Shown here: positions 1 through 7,203 of the stretch, piece by piece
Layout: every line of letters begins with the position of its first letter
Position numbering within the stretch: position 1 is the first letter of the stretch
Assembly: GCA_005893185.1 (NCBI GenBank)
Contig: VBOS01000261.1
Span: forward strand, 1-8,485
DNA length: 8,485 nucleotides
From: Candidatus Eiseniibacteriota bacterium
GTDB lineage: Bacteria > Eisenbacteria > RBG-16-71-46
Direction of reading: 5' to 3'
The notes under the pieces: model-generated
Database searches by the model: none
What the model was told of the DNA's origin: nothing
What the model saw: only the letters and a program-made list of their open reading frames with translations
Program-made: the position numbers and the translations under genes

Positions 1-1
1 C

Positions 2-106
2 CATTTCGAGCTTGCGGGCTGGGCCGAATCGCGCGTCGTGCTGCGCTTCTACATCGCGGGCGCGCTGCTCGCCCTGCTCTCGCTCTCGACGTTCAAGCTC
101 CAGTGA
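2..106 (+). CDS. mraY: MraY C-terminus (phospho-MurNAc-pentapeptide transferase), 5'-truncated by window edge
   Basis: Only the last 34 codons are present, read from base 2 to the TGA at 104-106. The peptide begins HFELAGWAESRVVLRFYIAG and ends LSTFKLQ. It matches the end of MraY, where a His-rich/E-x-x-GW-x-E-x-x-V-x-x-RF stretch precedes the final membrane helix and a short ...LKL(R/Q) tail. MraY is the polytopic inner-membrane enzyme that moves phospho-MurNAc-pentapeptide from UDP to undecaprenyl phosphate, making lipid I. The catalytic part lies upstream of the window. Its stop overlaps the murD GTG start (GTGA, 103-106), consistent with translational coupling. The position directly before murD is the usual dcw order and supports the call despite the short fragment. 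Confidence 0.85.
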   Translation, partial: HFELAGWAESRVVLRFYIAGALLALLSLSTFKLQ

Positions 107-1509
107 CGATCGACGCCCGGCATCCGCTCCCCGGCACGCGCCCGCTGGTCGTGGGCGCAGCGCGCTCGGGGCTGGCAGCGGCTGCGCTGCTCCGCCGCCA
201 CGGCCTGGCTGTGCGCGTATGTGACGCGCGGGGTGCTACCGCGCTGCCCGATGCGGCCCGGCGTCTCACCGCTCTCGGCGCGGAGGCGATGCTGGGACGC
301 GACGATGCCGGTCTGCTCGAAGGGCGCGACTTCGTGGTGTGGAGCCCGGGGATCCCCGTGAAGCATCCGCTCGCGGTCGCTGCGCGCGCGAACGGCATCC
401 CGTTGCTCTCCGAGCTGGAGATCGGCTACCTCGCGGCCCACGCTCCGCTGGTGTGCGTGACCGGCACGAACGGCAAGAGCACGACGACGCACCTCACAGG
501 CGCGCTGCTCTCGGCCGCCGGCCGCGAGGTCGAGGTGTGCGGCAACATCGGCCGCGCGATCTGCGAGGTCGCGGAGCAGGTGAGCCCCCGGGGCCTGCTG
601 GTCGCAGAGGTCTCATCGTTCCAGCTCGAGACGGTGGAGCGCCTGAAGCCGTTCGTCGCGACCTGGCTCAACCTGACGCCCGACCACCTCGACCGCCACG
701 ACGACCTCGAGTCGTACGCTGCGCTCAAGCAGCGGCTGTTCGTCCGTCAGGACGGAGAGGACTACTCGGTGTGGAACGCAGACGATCCAGCGGTCGCAAG
801 CCGCCGCACAGGCGCAGCCACTCCGCTCGCGTTCTCGATCGCGGGGCCGGTGGACCACGGTGCGTTCCGGGCCCGCGGCCAGCTCGCGCTGGCGTGGCGC
901 GGCGGGACCGAGCCGCTGCTCCCGGTGTCGGAGCTCGCGTTGCGCGGGGCGCACAACCACGCCAACGTGTGCGCCGCGCTCGCGACCGTGCTCCCGCTCG
1001 AGATCGCTCCCGACACGCTGCGCGCCGTTCTGCGCGCGTACCGCGGTCTCGAGCACCGCCTGGAGCCCGCCGGGATCGTGGACGGCGTCGAGTTCGTGAA
1101 CGACTCGAAGGCCACCAACCTCGATTCGCTCGCGGTCGCGCTCGAGAGCTTCGAGCAACCCGTTGTGCTGATCGCGGGCGGACGCGACAAGGGGCAGGAC
1201 TTCGTCGCCGTGCGAGAGGCTGCGCGCCGCAAGGTGCGACACGCTGTGCTGATCGGGGAAGGCGCAGCCAAGATCGCGTCGGCCTGGCGCGGGCTGCCGA
1301 TGACGGCGGCGGCCACGCTCTCCGAAGCGGTGCGGACCGCGTTCGAGATCGCGCGGCGGCCGGTGGAGGGTGGAGCGCCCGCCGCACGGCCGGTCGTCCT
1401 GCTGTCTCCGGGCTGCGCGTCGTTCGACATGTTCCGCGACTACGAAGACCGCGGCCGCCGCTTCAAGGACGAGGTGGCCCGCCTCAAGCTCACGGAGGCC
1501 GCAACGTGA
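103..1509 (+). CDS. murD: MurD, UDP-N-acetylmuramoyl-L-alanine--D-glutamate ligase
   Basis: Cytoplasmic Mur ligase of 468 aa that adds D-Glu to UDP-MurNAc-L-Ala using ATP. The N-terminal Rossmann-like domain that binds UDP covers about residues 10-100. The central ATPase domain has the P-loop GTNGKSTT at 121-128, SSFQLE near 171-176, and HLDRH at 195-199. It is followed by Lys209 in the YAALKQRLF context, which corresponds to the carbamoylated lysine of the family. HNHAN lies at 284-288. The C-terminal domain has GLEHR 315-319, NDSKATN 333-339, GGRDKG 359-364 and SPGCASFD 435-442. All key motifs are present and the length is normal. The GTG start at 103 overlaps the mraY stop and has no clear Shine-Dalgarno, so translation probably depends on coupling. 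The NDSKATN and SPGCASFD signatures separate it from MurC, MurE and MurF. Confidence 0.97.
   Translation: MTIDARHPLPGTRPLVVGAARSGLAAAALLRRHGLAVRVCDARGATALPDAARRLTALGAEAMLGRDDAGLLEGRDFVVWSPGIPVKHPLAVAARANGIPLLSELEIGYLAAHAPLVCVTGTNGKSTTTHLTGALLSAAGREVEVCGNIGRAICEVAEQVSPRGLLVAEVSSFQLETVERLKPFVATWLNLTPDHLDRHDDLESYAALKQRLFVRQDGEDYSVWNADDPAVASRRTGAATPLAFSIAGPVDHGAFRARGQLALAWRGGTEPLLPVSELALRGAHNHANVCAALATVLPLEIAPDTLRAVLRAYRGLEHRLEPAGIVDGVEFVNDSKATNLDSLAVALESFEQPVVLIAGGRDKGQDFVAVREAARRKVRHAVLIGEGAAKIASAWRGLPMTAAATLSEAVRTAFEIARRPVEGGAPAARPVVLLSPGCASFDMFRDYEDRGRRFKDEVARLKLTEAAT
1494..1498 (+). promoter_or_regulatory. Ribosome binding site for ftsW (GGAGG)
   Basis: GGAGG lies inside the 3' end of murD, 7 nt before the GTG at 1506. 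It supports that GTG as the ftsW start, even though the frame stays open far upstream through murD. Confidence 0.7.
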
Positions 1510-2660
1510 GACGCGGCGACGGTTGGATCCCGGTTCTCTCACTCGCGCTCACGGCGGTCGGCGTTGTGATGGTGTACTCGTCCACCGCGATCCTCGGCAT
1601 CACGCGCTACCAGGATCCGGACCACTTCCTGATCCGCCAGCTCGAGCGGGCGGTGCTCGGCGTCGTCGCGTTCCTGCTGTGCTCGCGCGTCAGTCTCAAG
1701 CGGCTCGAAACGCTCGCGCCCTGGCTGTTCGGGATCGCGGCCCTCTTGCTCGCCGCCGTGGTGGTGGCCGGCCGCGACGCGAACGGCGCGTCGCGCTGGC
1801 TGCCGCTCGGGCCCTTCTCGGTCCAGCCCGTTGACATCGCCCGCATGGCGGCCGTCCTCTTCCTCGCGTGGTGGCTCAGGCGTCACCCGCCGGCGGAGAA
1901 CGGTCTTGCACGCGGCGTCCTGCTCCCGCTGGGGCTCGTGGCCACGCTCTCCGGACTCATCCTGCTCCAGCCCAGCCTGAGCGGGGCCGCGCTGCTCGCG
2001 CTCACCGGGCTCGCGATGCTGTTCCTCGCCGGCGCGCGCATCTCGCATCTGACCGTGCCGGTCGCGGGCGCCCTCGTCGCGCTGGCCGTCGCGCTCAAGA
2101 CCCACCCGTATCAGATGGTCCGCCTGCGCACGTTCATCGAGTTCGCGTTCTCGAACTCGCTCGACCAGCGCGGCGCCGGCTGGCAGCTCGACCAGTCGCT
2201 GATCGCGATCGGATCCGGCGGGTGGGTGGGAAGGGGCCTGGGGGGCGGCCTGCAGAAGTACCTGTTCCTGCCCGAGGCGCACACCGATTTCATCTTTTCC
2301 ATCCTGGCCGAGGAGCTGGGATTCATCGGGGCCAGCGCGCTCCTCGTGCTGTTCGCGCTCCTGCTGTGGCGCGGGATGCGCACGGCGGCGCGCGCGTCGG
2401 ATGCGTCCTTCGCCCTCCTGGCCGCCGGGATCACACTGCAGTTCGGCCTCTACGCCGTCTTCAACCTGGCGGTGGCCACCGGGCTGGCCCCCACCACCGG
2501 CCTGCCGCTGCCGTTCGTCTCCTACGGAGGATCGGCGCTCATCGCCAACCTGGGGGCGGCCGGCGTGTTGTACCGCATCAGCGGCATGAACGCAGCGGGC
2601 GAGGCGCTGACGCGCCAGCGCTGGGCGAGTCCGCGCAGAACGGGCAAGGGGGCGGCATGA
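1506..2660 (+). CDS. ftsW: FtsW, septal peptidoglycan glycosyltransferase (SEDS family)
   Basis: Polytopic inner-membrane protein of 384 aa with about ten hydrophobic segments and the SEDS fold of FtsW/RodA/SpoVE, which polymerises lipid II at the septum. The long conserved block at 222-272 (GWQLDQSLIAIGSGG...LPEAHTDFIFSILAEELG) is intact. It includes Asp261 in EAHTD, the position of the proposed catalytic Asp. FVSYGGSALIANLG at 337-350 is also typical. Two motifs deviate. The usual QPSE-x-x-K is QPVDIAR (107-113), and the usual QPDLGT is QPSLSG (155-160). The start is GTG 1506, giving MRRGDGWIPVL, which overlaps the murD stop by 4 nt (GTGA); a ribosome binding site precedes it. Its place between murD and murG favours FtsW over RodA. 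There is no long cytoplasmic N-terminus. Confidence 0.95.
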   Translation: MRRGDGWIPVLSLALTAVGVVMVYSSTAILGITRYQDPDHFLIRQLERAVLGVVAFLLCSRVSLKRLETLAPWLFGIAALLLAAVVVAGRDANGASRWLPLGPFSVQPVDIARMAAVLFLAWWLRRHPPAENGLARGVLLPLGLVATLSGLILLQPSLSGAALLALTGLAMLFLAGARISHLTVPVAGALVALAVALKTHPYQMVRLRTFIEFAFSNSLDQRGAGWQLDQSLIAIGSGGWVGRGLGGGLQKYLFLPEAHTDFIFSILAEELGFIGASALLVLFALLLWRGMRTAARASDASFALLAAGITLQFGLYAVFNLAVATGLAPTTGLPLPFVSYGGSALIANLGAAGVLYRISGMNAAGEALTRQRWASPRRTGKGAA

Positions 2661-3814
2661 AGGTCATGATCGCGGGCGGCGGAACGGGGGGGCACGTGTT
2701 CCCCGGGATCGCAGTGGCCGAGGAGCTGCGGCGCCAGAATCCCGACGCCGTGATCGTGTTCGTCGGCAGCCGGCGCGGCCTCGAGGCCCAGGCCGTGCCG
2801 GGCGCCGGGTTCCCGATCCGCTTCGTGACGGCGCGCGGCTTCCCGCGGCGCGCGTGGTGGCGCTGGCCGGTGGCGCTGGTCTCCAACGCGATCGGGCTCG
2901 TCCAGTCCCTGTGGGTGGTGGCCACCGAGCGCCCCGACGTCGTGCTGGGAACGGGCGGATACGTGAGCGGGCCTGTCGCGCTCGCGACCTGGCTGCTGGG
3001 GCGTCCCTTGCTGCTCCAGGAGCAGAACAGCATCCCGGGGGTCGCCAACCGCTGGCTGGCGCGGATCGCGGACGAAGTGCACCTCTCATTCGTCGAGGCG
3101 CGCTCGTACTTTCGGCGCAAGGACAACCTCAAGGTGAGCGGAAATCCCGTGCGCGCCCACATCCTCAGCGGAGACCGCGGAGCTGCGCTGGTCGAGTTCG
3201 GCCTGGTGAGCGGCAAGCCGACGATCTTCGTGTTCGGCGGCAGCCGCGGCGCGCACCGCATCAACGAGGCGGCCATCGAGGCCATGCGCCGGCTCAAGGG
3301 GCGGGTGGACGTCCAGTTCATCCTCCAGACCGGGCGCGAGGACCTCGAGTGGGCGGGCGGGATCGTGGCCGCCGAGCAGCTGCCCGCGCGCGTCGTGCCG
3401 TTCCTGCAGCGCATCCACATGGCCTACGCGGCCGCGGACCTCGTGGTGTCCCGCTCGGGGGCGATGACGCTCGCGGAGATCGCGGTGGTCGGAACGCCTG
3501 CGATCCTGATTCCCTATCCCCACGCGGCCGACGACCACCAGGTCGTGAACGCCAGCAACCTGGTGGATCGCGGCGCCGCCTCGATGATCCTCGATCGCGA
3601 GCTCAGCGGCGAGCGCCTGGCGAAGGAGATCGCGCATCTGCTCTCCGACCGCCAGACGCTGTCCCGCATGTCGGCGAACGCGCGCACATTCGCCCGGCCT
3701 GACGCAGCCGCTCGCATCGCGAGGAGCCTCGCCCGCTGGGCGGCCGGCCGCAAGGCGGCGCGCGGGGCGGCCGAGGACGCGGACGCAGCGGGCCGCTCGG
3801 GCGGGGGGCGTTGA
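2657..3814 (+). CDS. murG: MurG, lipid II synthase (UDP-GlcNAc:lipid I GlcNAc transferase)
   Basis: GT-B glycosyltransferase of 385 aa, peripheral on the inner face of the membrane, that adds GlcNAc to lipid I to make lipid II. The N-terminal domain has the glycine-rich GGGTGGHVFPGIAVA (7-21) with His13, then VLGTGGYVSGP (96-106) and QEQNSIPGVANR (121-132). The C-terminal UDP-GlcNAc-binding domain has GGSRGAHRIN (194-203), SRSGAMTLAE (265-274, Glu274 as the expected nucleotide-sugar contact) and HAADDHQ (289-295). The ATG at 2657 overlaps the ftsW stop (ATGA), with a G-rich but poor ribosome binding site. The enzyme is complete. It carries an extra tail of about 25-30 Ala/Gly/Arg residues after about 357 (RKAARGAAEDADAAGRSGGGR), which is probably disordered and longer than in most homologues. 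Confidence 0.97.
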   Translation: MKVMIAGGGTGGHVFPGIAVAEELRRQNPDAVIVFVGSRRGLEAQAVPGAGFPIRFVTARGFPRRAWWRWPVALVSNAIGLVQSLWVVATERPDVVLGTGGYVSGPVALATWLLGRPLLLQEQNSIPGVANRWLARIADEVHLSFVEARSYFRRKDNLKVSGNPVRAHILSGDRGAALVEFGLVSGKPTIFVFGGSRGAHRINEAAIEAMRRLKGRVDVQFILQTGREDLEWAGGIVAAEQLPARVVPFLQRIHMAYAAADLVVSRSGAMTLAEIAVVGTPAILIPYPHAADDHQVVNASNLVDRGAASMILDRELSGERLAKEIAHLLSDRQTLSRMSANARTFARPDAAARIARSLARWAAGRKAARGAAEDADAAGRSGGGR

Positions 3815-3840
3815 TGGCGCGCAACGGGGGAGGAGCCTGA
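3814..3840 (+). other. Eight-codon mini-ORF bridging murG and murC
   Basis: ATG at 3814 overlaps the murG stop (TGATG, 3812-3816) and reads MARNGGGA, then TGA at 3838-3840. That stop abuts the murC GTG at 3841, and the mini-ORF is in the murC frame. Its sequence contains the murC ribosome binding site. It could let ribosomes from murG reinitiate and deliver them to murC, or it could be chance. No homology is claimed. Confidence 0.3.
3829..3835 (+). promoter_or_regulatory. Ribosome binding site for murC (GGAGGAG)
   Basis: A strong GGAGGAG ends 5 nt before GTG 3841, or 7 nt before if only the GGAGG core is counted. It decides the murC start in favour of GTG 3841 rather than a downstream Met. 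Confidence 0.75.
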
Positions 3841-5238
3841 GTGTACGGACGTACGCACCGCATCCACTTCATCGGCATCGGCGGGGCCGGGATGTCGGGT
3901 ATCGCCGAGGTGCTGCTCAACCTCGGCTACCAGGTCTCGGGCAGCGACCTCAGGCTCTCGGAGATCACGGAGCGTCTCGTCCGGCTCGGCGGGCGCGTGT
4001 TCCACGGCCACGCCCCGGCCAACGTCGAGGGCGCGCAGGTCGTCGTGTACTCGAGCGCGGTGGGCCCCGAGAACCCGGAGCTGACCGCTGCGCGTGCAAC
4101 TGCGATCCCCGTGATTGGGCGGGCCGAGATGCTGGCGGAGCTGATGCGCATGAAGTACGGCGTCGCAGTGGGCGGCTCGCACGGCAAGACCACGACCACC
4201 TCGATGATCGCGGCCGTGCTGGCGCGCGGCGGGCTCGATCCCACGATCGTCGTGGGCGGCAGGCTCCACGCGATCGGATCCAACGCCCGCCTCGGGCACG
4301 GCCAGTTCCTGGTGGCTGAGGCCGACGAGAGCGACGGCTCGTTCCTGCGGCTCAACCCCGCGGTCTCTGTGATCACGAACATCGATCGCGAACACCTCGA
4401 CTTCTACTCGGGGCTGGACGCCTTGCGGCAGGCGTTCGTCTACTTCGCGAACCGGGTGCCCTTCTACGGCGTGACCGTGCTGTGCGCGGACGACGCGGAG
4501 GTGCGCGCGGTCCTGCCGCTCGTGGCGAAGCGCACAACGCTCTACGGCACGCGGGCCGAGGCCGAGATTCGCGCATCCGCCATCGAGCTGGTGCCCCACG
4601 GCTCCCGCTTCCGCGTGCACGCATTCGGCACCGAGATGGGAGCGGTGGAGCTCAAGGTCCCGGGGGCGCACAACGTCTTGAACGCGCTCGCGGCCATCGC
4701 CGTCGGCCTCGAGGTCGAGGTGGGGTTCGGGCACATCGCCGAATCGCTCGCCCAGTTCGGCGGCGTCGGCCGGCGTTTCGAGACCCGCGGCGAGGCCTTA
4801 GAGGTGCGGGTGGTGGACGACTACGGGCACCACCCGACGGAGATCCGCGCCACGCTGGCCGCCGCTCGCACGCTGGGCGGCCGCGTCTTCGTGCTGTTCC
4901 AGCCGCATCGCTACACACGAACATCGCTCCTGCGCGATGAGTTCGGAGCCGCTTTCGCCGACGCCGAGCGGGTGTGGGTGCTCGATGTCTACGCGGCGGG
5001 CGAGGCGCCGATCGCGGGTGTCACCGGACGCACGATCGTGGAATCCGCCGCCGCCCGCGGCGCGACGCACGTGGCGTACGCGCCCGACCCCGCGGCCGCA
5101 GTCGCCGAAGCCGCAGCCGCCGCTCGGCCCGGAGACGTCGTGTTGACGCTGGGAGCGGGCGACGTGTGGAAGCTGGGAGACGACGTGTTGCTTGCGCTGG
5201 AGCTCGCTGCGGCCGCCGGACTCAGGAGAGGGCGATGA
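3841..5238 (+). CDS. murC: MurC, UDP-N-acetylmuramate--L-alanine ligase
   Basis: Cytoplasmic Mur ligase of 465 aa that attaches L-Ala to UDP-MurNAc with ATP, the first peptide-stem step. The N-terminal dinucleotide-like UDP-binding motif RIHFIGIGGAGMSGIAEVL (7-25) is the MurC hallmark. The ATPase domain carries GSHGKTTTT (112-120), AEADESDGSF (159-168) and HLDFY (185-189). The middle and C-terminal parts have GAHNVLNALAA (275-285), GRRFE (310-314), DDYGHHPTEI (326-335) and FQPHRYTRT (353-361). These are complete for the family and the length is normal. The start is GTG, giving MYGRTHRIHF, the same N-terminus as many homologues, and a strong ribosome binding site precedes it. The stop overlaps the ftsQ ATG. 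In many relatives murB and ddl follow, but here ftsQ follows at once, and there is no sign of a MurB domain fused to this protein. Confidence 0.97.
   Translation: MYGRTHRIHFIGIGGAGMSGIAEVLLNLGYQVSGSDLRLSEITERLVRLGGRVFHGHAPANVEGAQVVVYSSAVGPENPELTAARATAIPVIGRAEMLAELMRMKYGVAVGGSHGKTTTTSMIAAVLARGGLDPTIVVGGRLHAIGSNARLGHGQFLVAEADESDGSFLRLNPAVSVITNIDREHLDFYSGLDALRQAFVYFANRVPFYGVTVLCADDAEVRAVLPLVAKRTTLYGTRAEAEIRASAIELVPHGSRFRVHAFGTEMGAVELKVPGAHNVLNALAAIAVGLEVEVGFGHIAESLAQFGGVGRRFETRGEALEVRVVDDYGHHPTEIRATLAAARTLGGRVFVLFQPHRYTRTSLLRDEFGAAFADAERVWVLDVYAAGEAPIAGVTGRTIVESAAARGATHVAYAPDPAAAVAEAAAAARPGDVVLTLGAGDVWKLGDDVLLALELAAAAGLRRGR
5224..5228 (+). promoter_or_regulatory. Ribosome binding site for ftsQ (AGGAG)
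   Basis: AGGAG within the last murC codons lies 6 nt before ATG 5235. This selects that ATG although the frame is open further upstream inside murC. Confidence 0.7.
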
Positions 5239-6047
5239 ACCTCTACGAGGGACGCGCTCTGCGCGAATCGCCGCGGCGCCGTCGCGGCGGGCGGCTACGG
5301 CGGGTGGGAGTCATGCTGGGGGGCATCCTCACGCTGGCGGGCCTCGCGCACGTGCCGTGGCAGGGACTGTGGCACCGTGTCGCGGCCGTGACCAACGTGC
5401 GCGTGGTGGGCGCCCGCGCGCTCGATCCGGGATCGGTGCTCGCCATCGCCGGCATCGCTCGCGGCGTCGATCCCTCCGCGCGCGACCTCGACCGTGCCCG
5501 GCAGCGGCTCCTGCTCGAGCCGCGCGTGGCGAAGGCCCGCGTGCTGCGCAGTGGCCTGCGCGGCGTCGAGGTGCGCATCGAGGAGCGCGTTCCGGTGCTG
5601 CGGGTGGCGCACGGCGTTCCGTGGGAGATCGATTCGGCGGGAGTCCTGCTCGCGCCGCTCGCGAACGGCGTGACGGCGGACGTGCCGCTGCTCTCGGGCC
5701 CGCGGCTCGAAGCTCTGCCAGCCGGGGCGCGCATCGGAACGCCCGCCGTCGAGCGCGGGCTGGCGTGGATCCAGGCGCTCTCGGCGCGCGAGCTGGAGCT
5801 GGGCGCGCGCACGTCGGAGATCGACGTGTCCGACTCGCGCACCACCGGGCTGCTGCTCATGAGCGGCACGCGGGTGCTGTGTCCGGCCTGGCCGCCGGGC
5901 GTGCGGACGCTCTCCGCCCTGCGTGTCGTGCTGGCCGATCTCGAGCGCCGCGGAACGCTCGCGGAAGAGGTGGACATGAGATACGAGCATCAGGTGATCG
6001 TGCGCCCCCCCGGGCCGGCCGCACCGGCGGGAACGCACGGAGGATGA
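5235..6047 (+). CDS. ftsQ: FtsQ/DivIB-type cell division protein
   Basis: Bitopic inner-membrane protein of 270 aa. It has a basic cytoplasmic N-terminus (RRRRGGRLRR, 14-23), one membrane segment at about 24-44 (VGVMLGGILTLAGLAHVPWQG) and a periplasmic remainder. Residues about 52-122 fit the POTRA domain: VTNVRVVGARALDP, then a helix-rich stretch, then EPRVAKARVLRSGLRGVEVRIEERVPV. The following beta domain ends with VDMRYEHQVIVRPPG (246-260), matching the usual (I/V)D-x-R-x-x-x-Q-(V/I)-x-V closing motif. FtsQ recruits FtsB/FtsL and so controls septal synthase activity. The overall sequence is poorly conserved, as is usual, so the call rests on topology, POTRA pattern, closing motif and position. 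The ATG overlaps the murC stop (ATGA). A short Pro/Ala/Gly tail follows the last strand. Confidence 0.92.
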   Translation: MNLYEGRALRESPRRRRGGRLRRVGVMLGGILTLAGLAHVPWQGLWHRVAAVTNVRVVGARALDPGSVLAIAGIARGVDPSARDLDRARQRLLLEPRVAKARVLRSGLRGVEVRIEERVPVLRVAHGVPWEIDSAGVLLAPLANGVTADVPLLSGPRLEALPAGARIGTPAVERGLAWIQALSARELELGARTSEIDVSDSRTTGLLLMSGTRVLCPAWPPGVRTLSALRVVLADLERRGTLAEEVDMRYEHQVIVRPPGPAAPAGTHGG

Positions 6048-6062
6048 GGCGCCCAAGGACTG

Positions 6063-6070
6063 GGAGGTGA
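6063..6070 (+). promoter_or_regulatory. Perfect Shine-Dalgarno for ftsA (GGAGGTGA)
   Basis: GGAGGTGA is fully complementary to the usual 3' end of 16S rRNA and ends 8 nt before ATG 6079. It overlaps an alternative in-frame GTG at 6067, which makes that GTG unlikely as the start. It is the strongest ribosome binding site in the window, at the start of the FtsA/FtsZ frame. Confidence 0.85.
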
Positions 6071-6078
6071 GCATCACT

Positions 6079-7203
6079 ATGGGACAGGCGGGACGGATAT
6101 TCGTAGGACTCGACATCGGAACCACCAAGATCTCGTGCATCGTGGCGGATCAGAACGGCGGCACAGAGCCGCGCGTCGTGGGTGTCGGCAACGCCCCGAG
6201 CGAAGGCTTGAGGCGCGGCGTGGTCGTGGACCTCGAGAAGACCGTGCAGAGCATCCAGCGCGCGGTGGACGAGGCCGAGCGCATGGCCGGCGTGACGGTC
6301 AAAGCCGTGACCGCCGGCATCGCGGGGGATCACATCCGCAGCATCAACAGCCGCGGCGTGATCGCGGTGTCGCGGAAGGACAACGAGATCGGGGCCGCCG
6401 ACGTCGATCGCGTGGTCGAGGCGGCCAAGGCGATCGCGATCCCGTTGGACCGGGAGATCATCCACGTGATCCCGCAGGAGTACATCGTGGACGACCAGAG
6501 CGGGATCAAGGACCCGATCGGCATGAGCGGCGTGCGGCTCGAGGCCGAGGTCCACATCATCACCGGGGCCGTGACCTCGGCCAAGAACATCTGCCGCGCG
6601 ATCCAGCGGGCCGGGGCGAAGGTGACCGACCTGGTGCTGGAGCCGCTCGCATCGAGCAACGCAGTGCTGGGAAGCGACGAGCGCGATCTGGGCGTCGTGC
6701 TCCTCGATGTCGGCGGCGGAACGACCGACGTCGCGGTGTTCTTCGAGGGCTCGATCCGCCACACGGCGATCGTGCCGTTCGGCGGCGCCAACGTGACGAG
6801 CGACATCGCGATCGGGCTGCGCACGCCCATCGAGAAGGCGGAGCAGATCAAGATCCAGCATGGATGCGCGCTGGCTGCGCTGGTGCGGCCGGAAGAGTGC
6901 GTCTCGGTGCCGGGTGTGGGCGGCCGGCCCGATCGCCAGATCTCACGCCGCGTGCTGGCCTCGATGATCGAGCCGCGCATGGAAGAGATCTTCGCCATCG
7001 CCAACAAGGAGGTGAAGAAGAACCATTTCGCCGAGCTCCTGGGTGGCGGCGTTGTGCTGACCGGCGGGACCTCGCTCATGCCGGGCCTGGTCGAGCTGGC
7101 CGAGCAGGTGTTCGAGATGCCGGTGCGCCTGGGAGTTCCCCAGGGGCTCGGAGGGCTCGCGGCGAATGTCGCGGACCCCCGCTTCGCGACCGGCGTGGGG
7201 CTC
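6079..7203 (+). other. ftsA: FtsA module of the fusion, lacking the C-terminal membrane-targeting helix
   Basis: These 375 codons contain every conserved FtsA block from subdomain 1A through 1C, 2A and 2B back to the closing ATGVGL. The typical family length is about 400-420, so roughly 40 C-terminal residues are missing. That part normally holds the flexible linker and the amphipathic helix that inserts in the membrane. The 1C region (AGIAGDHIRSINSRG...HIITGAVTSAKNICRAI, about 79-175) identifies FtsA rather than MreB, DnaK or PilM. Nucleotide-binding residues look intact, so loss of function is not suggested. Confidence 0.85.

Noticed and set aside
339..1505. N-terminal extension of the ftsW frame running back through murD
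   Set aside because: The extension reads as Arg/Pro/Ala-rich nonsense in the +2 shadow of murD. FtsW homology begins right after GTG 1506, which has its own ribosome binding site and a GTGA overlap.
2205..2216. Frequent GATCGCG/GCGATCGC-like words as a possible genomic repeat signal
   Set aside because: They fall mostly on in-frame Ile-Ala codons (ATC GCG) favoured by the GC-rich codon usage, and spacing is irregular.
3514..4734. 406-codon open frame on the minus strand across murG/murC
   Set aside because: It lies antisense to two well-conserved genes, has no family resemblance, is rich in Arg/His/Ala, and is expected from the third-position GC bias of the real genes.
6067..6078. GTG 6067 as the ftsA start, adding MSIT
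   Set aside because: The GTG lies inside the perfect Shine-Dalgarno GGAGGTGA, which is ideally spaced for ATG 6079.
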